Notes under the pieces: generated by a model
What the model saw: only the letters and a program-made list of their open reading frames with translations
Told to the model about the DNA's origin: nothing
Databases searched by the model: none
In this document: positions 8,711 through 17,466 of the stretch, one piece after another
How positions within the stretch are numbered: position 1 is the stretch's first letter
Layout: every line of letters begins with the position of its first letter
Source: SAR324 cluster bacterium
GTDB lineage: Bacteria; SAR324; XYD2-FULL-50-16
DNA: 64,000 nt
Assembly (NCBI GenBank): GCA_028282885.1
Contig: JANQGX010000032.1
Span: 1 to 64,000, forward strand
Direction of reading: 5' to 3'
Program-made: the position numbers and the translations under genes

Positions 8711-9628
8711 TTATCTTGCCAGTTCATGTTTCATCTTTTTGATCGGTTTGTACCACTCTTCATCAGGAACCTCAAAACGATCGATTAGCAGTTTATCCAA
8801 TATGTTTTTGCCTTTGTCGTTTACGTGCATGGAAAGTAAAACATGCTGAATTCGATTGACAAGCGCCTGGGACAGTTGGTCCGATACCACCAGCGGAGGG
8901 CTTCCGAATTTTTCCGATTTCCTGATCACCCTTGTTTTCAAAGTATCGGTATCGTTTTTCGCCATGAAATACTCCCACTTGTGACCATCCACTGCTGCTG
9001 CGTCCACAAGGGATTTTGCAACCGTAAGAATTGAGTTGTCGTGGCTGTATGTGAAGTGTGTTTTACGGAAAAACAGCTCCGGAGTTGTTCCATCCAGGTG
9101 TAGCCAATAAGTGGGAACCAGAGAGCCGGTGTTAGAATCCGGATCAGAAAAGGCAAAAGTGTGGGACTTAAGGTCGCTCAGTTTTCGGAAATGGCTTTTT
9201 TTATTTACGATGAGATAGGACTGGTAAAATGGGCTGCCTCTGACAACAGGGGTTACGACAGCTTTGAAATGGTATTTTTCCTTTTCCAGAGCATAGGGGC
9301 CGCTACAGATAAAAGCCAGGTCAATCTTGTCAACAAGGAACATTTCATTAATTTCCTTGTAGGTTTTTCGTTGAAGCATCTGGATGTCCATGTCGATGGT
9401 CTCGCCCAGATAATCAACTATTTCCTTGTAAAATATATAGGTCTGTTTGGGTGAGATCATGGCCGCTACCGCGACGCGCAGTGTTTTCTCATCACCCCCA
9501 GGCGTAGGCGGTTTGGGGGCAAGAACAGTGTCAGTAAAATCGATTTCAGTGTAGCTGTTGTCGGAGATACAGCTTACTGAAACTAATAGCATCAGGACTA
9601 ATCGGGCCACCCATAAAGACTGTTTCAT
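8711..9628 (-). CDS. PhnD-family oxyanion-binding lipoprotein, AioX/ArxX-like sensor
   Basis: This is a 305-aa periplasmic binding protein with a lipoprotein signal (lipobox VSVSC, C20). It has the PhnD-family signature FSDPDSNTGSLVPTYWL in the middle. PhnD-like proteins bind phosphonate, phosphite or arsenite. AioX and ArxX of this family feed arsenic signals to sensor kinases of arsenite-oxidase loci. A Cys at position 108 (DLAFICSGPY) lies on the binding-cleft strand, where AioX is reported to carry an essential arsenite-binding Cys; my recollection of that residue number should be checked. The gene sits 12 bp upstream of the membrane sigma-54 activator, so it probably presents ligand to that protein's periplasmic domain. 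No ABC permease is nearby, which argues for sensing, not transport. Confidence 0.8.
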   Translation of the reverse strand: MKQSLWVARLVLMLLVSVSCISDNSYTEIDFTDTVLAPKPPTPGGDEKTLRVAVAAMISPKQTYIFYKEIVDYLGETIDMDIQMLQRKTYKEINEMFLVDKIDLAFICSGPYALEKEKYHFKAVVTPVVRGSPFYQSYLIVNKKSHFRKLSDLKSHTFAFSDPDSNTGSLVPTYWLHLDGTTPELFFRKTHFTYSHDNSILTVAKSLVDAAAVDGHKWEYFMAKNDTDTLKTRVIRKSEKFGSPPLVVSDQLSQALVNRIQHVLLSMHVNDKGKNILDKLLIDRFEVPDEEWYKPIKKMKHELAR

Positions 9629-10125
9629 CTTTGCAACCAGGTTGGAGTTGAGCTAAAAATCCCAAATTACTCACCCATGCAGCAATCATTATACCTAGTT
9701 CAAAGAAAATCAAAAAGCGTTAATGTCTACATCGAATAGCTTGAATCCGGAGTTATCCAATGAGTTGCATCGTTCGATTGGTCAACGATGGAGTCGACCT
9801 GTTATGATTTTTGCAAGGTAAAGTTCAAACCAGCGTGGATTGGAAGTAAGTTTTGGGAGCTTGGTTGGCGGGAGTCTCATATAACGGCACATCATTACTA
9901 CTAGATCTCCTGCAGGACATTGCTCTACTCAACCCGGATTATGTATTGGTAAATGTCATGTGATTTCACAGGGATTGCAACTCCAATGTCGATGTCAAAA
10001 GCAAGCAGCGATACATCATTCAAGCAATTGTGGAATGCGAAACTTGATTAGTAAAGGCATGATATCGGTTTGATCGAACTCCCAGCATGGCTCAAACAAC
10101 CACCTTTTCGCAGAAAAAACTGCGT
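9629..10125. other. Noncoding stretch upstream of the sensing operon
   Basis: About 500 bp show no supportable gene in either strand. It should contain the promoter for the AioX-like/sigma-54 activator pair, but I found no clear -24/-12 or -35/-10 element. Confidence 0.5.
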
Positions 10126-10677
10126 TCATCTCTGCAGATGACGTTCCATGAAAGCAGTGTGTTCGTTTGATTCTGTGATGATGAACCCGTTCTTTTCCAA
10201 AACCCTGATTGAACCTAAGTTCTCTTTCTCCACCCCGCCGGATACGGACTCGAAATCGGTGTTTTGAACACACCAATCCACCAGCCCCCCAACCAGCTCA
10301 CTTCCGAGGCCTATACCCCAACTGTTTTCGGAAATAAGATATCCCATCCTCAGGGTTTGCGGCTTGATTGAAGCATCGTCCGGATATAGAAACATGAACC
10401 CCACCACTTTTTTAGTAGAATTGGCTTGAGCAACCAAAAAGACACTTTCCTCGATTCTATTGCCAATCCATTTCTTCGCTTTGTCAATTGTGTCTACCTG
10501 CTGCCATCCGTCAGGCAGGGATTTTGTCACTTTTGGGGTTAATATCTCCAAAACGGATGCGGCAAAAGCTTTGTTTGCCGCTTCGGTATAAACCGCTTGC
10601 CAACATCTTACCAAAAGTCTGTCTGTCTCAAATCGACAGAGTTGCTCTAAAGAGCTTTTATCCATTGAATCGGCCAT
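10126..10677 (-). CDS. GNAT family N-acetyltransferase (RimJ/RimL type)
   Basis: This 183-aa acetyl-CoA-dependent acyltransferase resembles the ribosomal-protein-alanine/small-molecule group. It begins with the family's FETDRLLVRCW strand. It carries the acetyl-CoA loop region GYLISENSWGIGLGSELV, and ends with the typical VEKENLGSIRVLEKNGF segment. The acceptor is unknown. It stands alone. A remnant of a DJ-1/PfpI gene lies directly upstream. Confidence 0.85.
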   Translation of the reverse strand: MADSMDKSSLEQLCRFETDRLLVRCWQAVYTEAANKAFAASVLEILTPKVTKSLPDGWQQVDTIDKAKKWIGNRIEESVFLVAQANSTKKVVGFMFLYPDDASIKPQTLRMGYLISENSWGIGLGSELVGGLVDWCVQNTDFESVSGGVEKENLGSIRVLEKNGFIITESNEHTAFMERHLQR

Positions 10678-10684
10678 AAACTCG

Positions 10685-10858
10685 TCAGTTTTGATTCCAG
10701 TCGTATTCCATCTGCCTGGCAGTTTTCAGGGCCAAGTCCCGATCGAGGATCTTTTCCACCATGTGCAGACTCATGTTTATCCCTGCTGATGTCCCGGCAG
10801 AAGTGACGATTCAGCCCTCATCGATTCGCCGTTCAAAGCTTCCAAGGCTGCTAACCCA
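10685..10858 (-). pseudogene. DJ-1/PfpI-family gene remnant (C-terminal fragment with internal stop)
   Basis: Reading the minus strand gives FERRIDEG, a TGA stop (10811-10813), then IVTSAGTSAGINMSLHMVEK and finally RQMEYDWNQN with a stop at 10685-10687. In intact PfpI/isonitrile-hydratase-like proteins this is the continuous C-terminal part around the DEGxIVTSAG motif. The upstream catalytic-Cys part is missing and a stop lies at codon -42, so the gene is dead. An intact paralogue is at 23247-23870. Confidence 0.8.
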
Positions 10859-10891
10859 TCAGCTCAAGTTTTTGTTGGGCAATTGAACCAT

Positions 10892-11251
10892 TTATATGGG
10901 TTCAGTTGTGGCCCACCTGTCTGTAATCTTGCCATTTTCGAACTTAATCATCGCGATACCATTTATATCTTCATTGTCCTTAACTCCACGGATAATATGC
11001 CGAAAACATAATATTTCATTTTCAAATACTAACTCCTTTATTGAAATATTGAACTCAGGAAAAATTTTAAACATGATTCTGAACATTTCTTTCAATCCTT
11101 CCCTATTGTTAGGAATATCAAAAGTAGGATTGTGATTTACAAAATCGTCCGCAACAAATTTGTCTATCCAATTATCCATGGCTTCTGTGTCTCTTTTATT
11201 CACGTAGTCAAAAAACTGCTTTTCATTTGCCTTTACTGTATCGGAATTCAT
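10892..11251 (-). CDS. SnoaL-like (ester cyclase / polyketide cyclase fold) protein
   Basis: This small cytoplasmic protein of 119 aa has an alpha+beta-barrel pattern typical of the SnoaL/NTF2-like superfamily. It includes a first helix (VKANEKQFFDYVNKRD), then VADDFVNHNPTF, a helix EGLKEMFRIMFKIFPEFN, and paired strands ending NGKITDRWATTEP. The order and length match ester-cyclase-like SnoaL proteins, most of which have no known substrate. A good ribosome binding site (GAGGAAACAAC) precedes the ATG. It is not linked to any pathway gene here, so I infer only the fold. Confidence 0.75.
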   Translation of the reverse strand: MNSDTVKANEKQFFDYVNKRDTEAMDNWIDKFVADDFVNHNPTFDIPNNREGLKEMFRIMFKIFPEFNISIKELVFENEILCFRHIIRGVKDNEDINGIAMIKFENGKITDRWATTEPI

Positions 11252-11416
11252 GTTGTTTCCTCATTTATGAGTATTGAAAATTGATTTTCCAATGATAGCA
11301 TATGTATTTGACTGTCCAGCAAGGATATAGCAAGGGAGCTATTTTTTTGCCTCTTACCCTTTCCCGCAAGGTGAATGGCTCACCGGACTGATTTGGTCGG
11401 AAACGGCCAAATCAGT

Positions 11417-12178
11417 CTACTTTTTTGCGGATGCCGGCCGTGACTTGATTGGCTTTAAAACTCTTTTGATGCCCTTCAGGAAAAAATCAAACTTATCCTT
11501 CCGTATCGCTTTACCGAGCTTTTTTAACATCTTTCCACGCATCCTGAGCTTGGATTGGTAATGTGCTTTTAAATCCAGGGCTGCAAACTGTTTTGCCTTT
11601 TGATGGGTGATATTTTGGAGATCCCGCCGGGGAACAACATCGTCAAGAAATCCGGCATCAACTGCGGTTTGCGGACTATGCAGTTGGGAAAGCAGAACAG
11701 CTTTGTCGAAATGTGCCGATCTCAATCGTTGCCGACATATCTCGATCGGGGCATAAGGAACGGTTAACCCGATCTCTACTTCGTTGGCAACAATCTTGAA
11801 ATCCCCTTCCACACCAATCCGATAATCACCTGAAAGCAGCAAAAAAGCTCCCATGGCTACCGCGTGGCCATTACATGATATGATAACCGGTGTCGGAAAA
11901 GACAACAGCCTTTTGGACAGCGAAAATCCGCCAATCAGCATTTTGAAAGCGTTAATCACACCGGTTTTCAGAATTTTCAAATCAAAGCCCGCACTGAAAA
12001 TGTCTTCCCTGCCGGTCAATACGACCACCGCGTTCGCCTTCCCCGCTCGGTCCAGCGCTCGATTCAATTGATCAAGCATGTGTGGCGAAATCAAATTGCT
12101 CTTGCCATCGTCCATAACGATGGTGGCTATTCCATTTTCTATTGTGCAGCTAACCATCGCATCCTTTGCTTTTTCCAT
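11417..12178 (-). CDS. Enoyl-CoA hydratase/isomerase family (crotonase-like) protein
   Basis: This 253-aa crotonase-fold protein acts on acyl-CoA thioesters in family members. It shows the oxyanion-hole strands EDIFSAGFDLKIL and CNGHAVAMGAFLLLSGDYRIG, and the later helix EIGLTVPYAPIEICRQRL. The usual catalytic Glu pair of enoyl-CoA hydratase is not obvious, because the second position region reads VANEVEIGL with one Glu. Substrate and reaction are therefore open. The C-terminus is rich in Lys and Arg. GGAGGAAC precedes the ATG. It stands alone with no other beta-oxidation gene nearby. Confidence 0.85.
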   Translation of the reverse strand: MEKAKDAMVSCTIENGIATIVMDDGKSNLISPHMLDQLNRALDRAGKANAVVVLTGREDIFSAGFDLKILKTGVINAFKMLIGGFSLSKRLLSFPTPVIISCNGHAVAMGAFLLLSGDYRIGVEGDFKIVANEVEIGLTVPYAPIEICRQRLRSAHFDKAVLLSQLHSPQTAVDAGFLDDVVPRRDLQNITHQKAKQFAALDLKAHYQSKLRMRGKMLKKLGKAIRKDKFDFFLKGIKRVLKPIKSRPASAKK

Positions 12179-12299
12179 TTATTGTTCCTCCATGAGCTTT
12201 TCTTTATCGGTTATTCTGCCGTTTTTGTTTTTTTAGCCCATTTGGCGAGTTGTTTCAACAATAGAGAGAACATTCGTTAAATGCAGGGGGATGACAGGT

Positions 12300-12434
12300 T
12301 CACAGCCTTTTTTTCAGAAAATACCTGCGTTGACCGATGGGGCGGTCTTCGATTTCTCCAAATACTTGATATCCCAACTTTTTATAAAAATCAATGGCTT
12401 GAAATTTAAGGGAGACCCCCCGAGAAAACAGTTG
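12300..12434 (-). pseudogene. GNAT acetyltransferase remnant (C-terminal 44 codons)
   Basis: The minus strand encodes LKFQAIDFYKKLGYQVFGEI followed by EDRPIGQRRYFLKKRL and a stop at 12300-12302. This matches the last strand and helix of small GNAT proteins, which end in FYxKLGFxxFG...RRYFLKK. It is preceded in frame by a TAA, and no acetyl-CoA-binding part exists upstream. It appears to be a decayed gene end lying between the chemoreceptor and the crotonase gene. Confidence 0.7.
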
Positions 12435-12581
12435 AATCAGTTACACGGTTTCCTCGTTAAGTTGGATGAATTGACTTTTTTCGACTCCATTTTCCGATTT
12501 TTCTACAAATGGATTGGATTCCTTGATTTTCTTGGTAGCAATTCAGGTATTCGGTTTTTTAGCTGTGTCGTCAAAGTCCTT

Positions 12582-14690
12582 TCAGTCAGGTTTTATTGTA
12601 CCGATACTTGCAGGAGGCAGTGTTAAAACATCTGCTTTTTGAGCGCTGTTTTCGATCATAGACATGGGCATTTTCGTCAGTTTAAAAGCACTGATTAACT
12701 CTTGTAGCATTTCTGCCTGACCGGAAAGTTCTTCTGATGCTGACGCGCTTTCTTCAGCATGAGCGGTGTTGGCCTGGGTTACTTGATCGATTTGTGCGAT
12801 CCCTTGTGAAATCTGTGATGCCCCTTGTGATTGTTGTTTTGATGCAGTGGCTATCTCATTCACAAGATCCGCTACCTTTTCGATTGACGTAACAATAGAT
12901 TTGAACGCTTCAGCGGTTTGATTGGTTATCTGTGTACCTTCCTCAACTTTTTTTACTGACCCCTCAATCATCTCACCAGTTTCCTTGGCAGCTTTTGCAC
13001 TTCGGGCTGCGAGGTTTCGAACCTCTTCAGCAACAACTGCAAACCCCTTTCCGTACTTTCCTGCCCGAGCAGCTTCTACCGCTGCATTCAGGGCAAGTAA
13101 ATTGGTTTGAAAGGCAATTTCGTCAATCACCTTTATAATTTTGGAAACATTGTTGCTCGATTGTTCAATTTCATCCATGGCGGCGGTCATTTTGTCCATT
13201 TCAGAATTTCCCCGTTCAGCATTTTCTTTGGTTTTATTGACCAGATTATCGGTTTGATCTGCATTTTGGGCTGTGTGTCTTATCTGGGAGGAAATCTCTT
13301 CCATGGAGCTTGAAATTTCTTCAATTGAACTAGCCTGATTGGTAGTTCCCTGGGCCATTGCCTGAGATATTGAACTCAATTGTCGTGCACCTATGGCTAC
13401 ACTATTTGCAGAATCGTTTATTTCGGAGACGATACCCTGAAGCTTTTTCACCATTTCAGAAAGAGAAAGCCCTAGGGTATCTTTTTCAGACAACAGGGTA
13501 ACGTCAACTGTTAAATCTCCGGATGCAATTCGTTCAGCGAGGCTGGCGGTGTTTTGAAGGTTGTTGACCATTGTTTTTACAGAATAATAGACGCTCTCTT
13601 GATCTTCGTTGTTATCTTCAAAATGTATTTCCAAATCTCCTTTTGAAACTTTTCCGGCAACATCCGCAATCTCGTGCGGTTCACATCCCAACTGTCTGAT
13701 TATATTGGTAGCAACCAAGAAAGATATAAAGACACCAAACAGTACCACAATAACTGAAACAACAATGATGATGACATTATTCAGAAGTATGTAGTTTTCC
13801 ACTGATTTTTTCTGTGCCTCAACACTATGGTTGCAAAGTTCAATAATTACCTTTGCTGCTTGAACCATCAGTTTTTCAGCGGCTAACTGTTCATTATAAA
13901 GATTGGAAAAACCGGAAAAGAGTTTTTCATATTTTTGGATATCTTCAATAACTATCTGGATTTGTTCCAAATTGGCCTTTTGTCTAAATCTTAGCTGCAG
14001 ATCTTCAGCCAGCATCAAGATTTCACCGATCCGAGTGTTCACCTTTTCAACATATTCGTTATCTCCGGAAATAATGAACTCTTTTTCGTTTTTCTGTACA
14101 TCCAAAAACCATTTGATCAATCGATTTGCATCATCACCCTTTGTTAGCCTTTTTATTATTTTCTGGTTTTTTTTCCTAACCAGTATGGCACTTTTGAAAT
14201 CGGTTTGGCTCCCCATGATCTCTTCCATTTGTTCTTTTTGATTCAGACGAATGGCTTCTGTTTGAGCAAGGGCGTTCGCAGCCGCTTTCCGCATATCCTG
14301 CGCAGCTTTTTGTCTGGCGTGAGAAAGCTCAACATATTTGTTAAACGAAGTGCTGTATTTTTCCAGGTTTTGCACAATCTGATCGATGTTCTTTTTTTCG
14401 ATGTTTGCATTGATTTTGTTTTTTGTCGTAAGCGCCTGGTTCTCGAGTTGTGCAAGAAGGTCGTTCACCTTTTTTATATATTCCGAATCAGCCCGAATAA
14501 TGAAGTTTTTCTCGTGACGTCTGGCTTCCAGGATGAGTTTGATCATTTGATTGGCGTCAGCAGATATTTCTGTCTTGTTGACAATCAGGCGCGTACCATT
14601 CCAACCCACAAAGGAAATAACCATGGTTAGCAATACCAGGACAGCAAATCCAGCACCGATCTTTGTTACCAGTTTCATGTTTTTGAACAT
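12582..14690 (-). CDS. Methyl-accepting chemotaxis protein with HBM-type sensor
   Basis: This is a transmembrane chemoreceptor of about 702 aa. TM1 is near residues 10-30, and a long helical periplasmic domain follows. In it two related segments occur, ARRHEKNFIIRADSEYIKKV and VQKNEKEFIISGDNEYVEKV, the hallmark of helical bimodular (HBM) sensors. TM2 comes at about residues 305-330, then HAMP and a cytoplasmic coiled-coil signalling domain. The conserved hairpin tip reads IDEIAFQTNLLALNAAVEAA. HBM receptors of known function bind organic acids such as malate or citrate. The start is set at the ATG of MFKNMK (14688-14690), because GGAGAG lies just before it; an upstream GTG is less likely. No che genes are nearby. 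Confidence 0.92.
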   Translation of the reverse strand: MFKNMKLVTKIGAGFAVLVLLTMVISFVGWNGTRLIVNKTEISADANQMIKLILEARRHEKNFIIRADSEYIKKVNDLLAQLENQALTTKNKINANIEKKNIDQIVQNLEKYSTSFNKYVELSHARQKAAQDMRKAAANALAQTEAIRLNQKEQMEEIMGSQTDFKSAILVRKKNQKIIKRLTKGDDANRLIKWFLDVQKNEKEFIISGDNEYVEKVNTRIGEILMLAEDLQLRFRQKANLEQIQIVIEDIQKYEKLFSGFSNLYNEQLAAEKLMVQAAKVIIELCNHSVEAQKKSVENYILLNNVIIIVVSVIVVLFGVFISFLVATNIIRQLGCEPHEIADVAGKVSKGDLEIHFEDNNEDQESVYYSVKTMVNNLQNTASLAERIASGDLTVDVTLLSEKDTLGLSLSEMVKKLQGIVSEINDSANSVAIGARQLSSISQAMAQGTTNQASSIEEISSSMEEISSQIRHTAQNADQTDNLVNKTKENAERGNSEMDKMTAAMDEIEQSSNNVSKIIKVIDEIAFQTNLLALNAAVEAARAGKYGKGFAVVAEEVRNLAARSAKAAKETGEMIEGSVKKVEEGTQITNQTAEAFKSIVTSIEKVADLVNEIATASKQQSQGASQISQGIAQIDQVTQANTAHAEESASASEELSGQAEMLQELISAFKLTKMPMSMIENSAQKADVLTLPPASIGTIKPD

Positions 14691-16032
14691 AATACTCTCC
14701 ACGCAATTAACGTTTTGATAATGGTAGTCACCCCTGTTCGGTCAACGGCTTCTACCCGGCAATAAGAATAGTATCCAGTGAACCCGGCTGAATATGTTTC
14801 AAAACTTTTTTCGATTTCAGTTTTTATCCCCGGCACCGGGATAACCCAGTTTTCAACCCGCCCCACTCCGATGAAGTGTTAGTTTTTACCTCCGGATGAA
14901 ACTTCTATTACGAATCCTTCTAAATTCAAGAAAGAGCCACTACAGATCTTGTATTTATCAACGAGACTACCCATTATATATTTATCTGTTTTAACCTATA
15001 AATCATTTACCGGATAAATAGCTGGATTTAACTGATATTTTTTTTACCTAACCTTATTTTTTCTAAACTTGCTATGTCGTGACGATGAGGTCAAATAAAA
15101 AAAGCCACTTGAATCCAGGTTAGGCAGTAAATTTCCAGACCGGCATGGCGCTAATCCCCCGTTATTTATTGTTTTATAGTGGATTGCCAAGAAAATCTTG
15201 CTGAGTGCGTAATTTGTCTTTTAATAGTTATGAATAGCGTATAGAACAAATTGAAAATTTCCGAATTATTGCAAAAAAGCCTCACAGGTCTATTCTCAAT
15301 TTTTTCAAGTATCATCCCTGGAACGCCTGTTTCAATTATTCCGTTGTTAAGCTCCGGATCTCGCTTTTTGGCGGATGTACCTTCCATGTGGTTTTGCATT
15401 GAAAACCGCAAACGATGGGGATTGTCGTCCGGTATTCGAAACCAGGGCGGTCAACATTCACTGGAAAATCATATTGAATCCTGTTTCAATCGCGTTGGCA
15501 GTCGATCTGGCAGGGGTGTGACCAACAGCAATCGGATTCAATTCCATTTTAGTTTTTGGGTTTAATTGATCGAAATGTACTTTTCTCTCTAACCTCTGAA
15601 GGAGCCTCTGAAAAACTGATTATCATGCTATCAATGGGTAGTTGTTTCAGCCGAATTGCGAGACTCACAGCAAGAATTCAAAAGCCATGAATGGTTTCCG
15701 GGAGTTCCATGGAGGGATTTATGCGTTTCCTGAAAGGACTGCCCTTTGATACGCAGTTTGACAAATCCGGTAATAATTCCTTTGCATCGCTGACAGGGAT
15801 TTAGGCATCAAGAGAACCGCATACCATCAGGACCGGCCTGCCGGAAGCAAAATTGTCTCGAAAATCGTCTCCTGGATACCGATGAGGAAACAGCTCACTA
15901 AAAGAGTGAAACGGTTCGTTGATTGAACCATCCAATAGGGAGGTAGCCGATTCCCGCTCAACCCGTTTTTTCCGAGCTTCACTTGCTCGTATGAGCAATC
16001 CGCAACGGGATACAATTATAATCGTTCGACCT
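14691..16032. other. Long stretch without a recognisable gene
   Basis: These 1.3 kb contain only short open frames without family features on either strand. The base composition is AT-rich near 14900-15100 and mixed afterwards. It probably holds the chemoreceptor promoter plus decayed sequence. I could not identify the source of any remnant. Confidence 0.5.
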
Positions 16033-16497
16033 TCACTGTTTCTGGCACATCACTACCAGATGCCCAGAGGGAAACTGGTCTTCTTCCAGCAAAATAATTT
16101 TGCAATTCATTCGTTCAATAACGTCGAGATACCCCCGATATCCGATCGATCCGTACTCGAAGAAAACACCTTCCATCGTCCCACTGGCGTAGCCCGCATA
16201 TGCGCCACCTGTAAACAACAAGACACCGTCTGAATTTAACAGCCTGCACATTTTGGTAATCACCTCCGCCTGATTTTGTTCCGGAGCATGAAACGTGCTA
16301 TCCCAGGCAATTATAAGATCAAATGTTTCGGTCGTTTCCCAACTGATAAAATCATCGTGAATAAACCTGACGTCTGGATGTAAGGCCTTTGCCCGCTTAA
16401 TCATTTCTGATGAGATATCAAGTTCCGTGATTTCGTAACCATTCTTAAGCGCCTCACGAATCACCCTGTCCGTTCCGCCACAACCGATATATAAAAA

Positions 16498-16521
16498 ACC
16501 GACCCCAAAGAGGGCCGGTTT
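16498..16521. repeat. Right-end hairpin of the IS200-like element
   Basis: The arms AACCGACCCC and the nearly complementary GGGCCGGTT flank a short AAAGA loop. On the minus strand a T-run follows, so it could also act as a rho-independent terminator that protects the element from outside transcription. Confidence 0.6.
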
Positions 16522-16596
16522 TAAAATAACCCCTGTAAGGGGATAAGTTGCCTTGCCTTCTGAGAAGGCAAGGGGAAGAGCTGCCCCCAAGAAATG

Positions 16597-17025
16597 TTAA
16601 CGATTTCTTGATTCGGCTTTCTTCTCATTTTTTTCTTGAAATTTTACATACTGTCGGACCATTTCTGTATCAAGACCCACTGTATCAACACAGTATCCCC
16701 TGGACCAGAAATGGTTACCCCAATAGGGTTTAACCCGTAATTCTTTATACTTGTTCAGTATTCTGATTGCTGTTTTGCCTTTGATCACTCCCATAAATTT
16801 TGAAATCGAAACTTTGGGAGGAATCATTGCCAGCAAATGGACATGATCAGCTTGCACGTTCAATTCGATCACTTCAGCTTTGAGTTGAGCTGCGTATGTT
16901 TTGATCATGTAATCTGCTTCTTTCGCAATCTTCCCAGTCAGAATACGGTACCGATATTTCGGAACCCAAACGATGTGGTATTGGCAATGCCAAATGCTCT
17001 GTGATAATTTTCTGAAGCGGCTCAT
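16597..17025 (-). CDS. tnpA: IS200/IS605-family Y1 transposase
   Basis: This 142-aa HUH single-strand transposase moves the element through single-stranded circular intermediates. The start MSRFRKLSQSIWHCQYHIVW is typical. The HUH metal motif is DHVHLL in the centre (NVQADHVHLLAMIPP). The catalytic Tyr lies in the C-terminal helix, probably in the segment MVRQYVKFQ. Length is normal (about 130-155 aa), so it looks intact. GAGGAG lies upstream of the ATG. Confidence 0.95.
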   Translation of the reverse strand: MSRFRKLSQSIWHCQYHIVWVPKYRYRILTGKIAKEADYMIKTYAAQLKAEVIELNVQADHVHLLAMIPPKVSISKFMGVIKGKTAIRILNKYKELRVKPYWGNHFWSRGYCVDTVGLDTEMVRQYVKFQEKNEKKAESRNR

Positions 17026-17466
17026 ATGTTACTCCTCGTGATAAGTTGTGGGGACAACTCTCACGAAGTTGTATCACTGGGCCGTTCATACGGCAAAGCC
17101 TTTGAACTTAACCTTGCCCCAAGGGCAAGGGTTTCTATGATCTACTAAAAACTTCGAGTTTTCTCTTGCATACCCCATGGCCTTGCGAATGTGGGCCATG
17201 CCATATTCCGGATTTTTCATTTGAGTTTCGGTCCACCACTGGGCAATTTTATTGTAACTTTCTTCCAAAATCTCGGAGTTCATAACGATCTCAAGTCATT
17301 AACGTTTGAGCTTACTGACAGTTCGGCAAGCTGCAGGTTTTTGAGGCTGTCGTGAATTGTATTTACAAGATGGCCCGGAGGATTTATTTGGCGATGGCAG
17401 GTAGTTGAATCACCTGCCATATTTGAGCTTTCCCGATGATTCGTTTACCAATCCAATATATTATGA

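Larger units (their letters stand above)
16492..17145 (-). mobile_element. IS200/IS605-family insertion sequence (tnpA only)
   Basis: This element of about 654 bp carries a single HUH transposase gene and no tnpB. It lacks terminal inverted repeats but has subterminal hairpins, as expected: CCTTGCCC/GGGCAAGG at 17112-17130 and CCTTGCCTTC/GAAGGCAAGG at 16551-16573. A further hairpin lies at 16498-16521 next to the right end. On the minus strand, TTTTTA occurs at both junctions (17151-17146 and 16497-16492), so the exact ends are ambiguous by up to six bases. No target duplication is seen, as usual for this family. Confidence 0.88.
16033..17283 (-). pseudogene. Class I SAM methyltransferase gene split by an IS200-like insertion
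   Basis: Two pieces make one gene. Codons 1-46 (17283-17146) end ARENSKFL, and the rest (16491-16033) starts YIGCGGTDRVIREALKNG. The junction rebuilds FLYIGCGG, the SAM-binding motif I, and the pieces are in the same frame. The restored protein would be 198 aa, with ELDISSEMI (motif II), DLIIAWDSTFH (motif IV) and SDGVLLFTGG. These are normal class I methyltransferase features; the substrate is unknown. As it stands, the downstream piece can be read from inside the element (starting MGAALPLAFSEG), but that protein would lack a proper N-terminus. Precise excision would restore the gene. Confidence 0.85.

Noticed and set aside
12291..12626. Plus-strand open frame of 111 codons
   Set aside because: It lies antisense to the GNAT remnant and the chemoreceptor end, and its protein has no recognisable features.
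14691..16032. Short open frames on both strands, including ones near 15166-15565 and 15801-16233
   Set aside because: None shows a family motif, good start signal or plausible composition, and they overlap one another.
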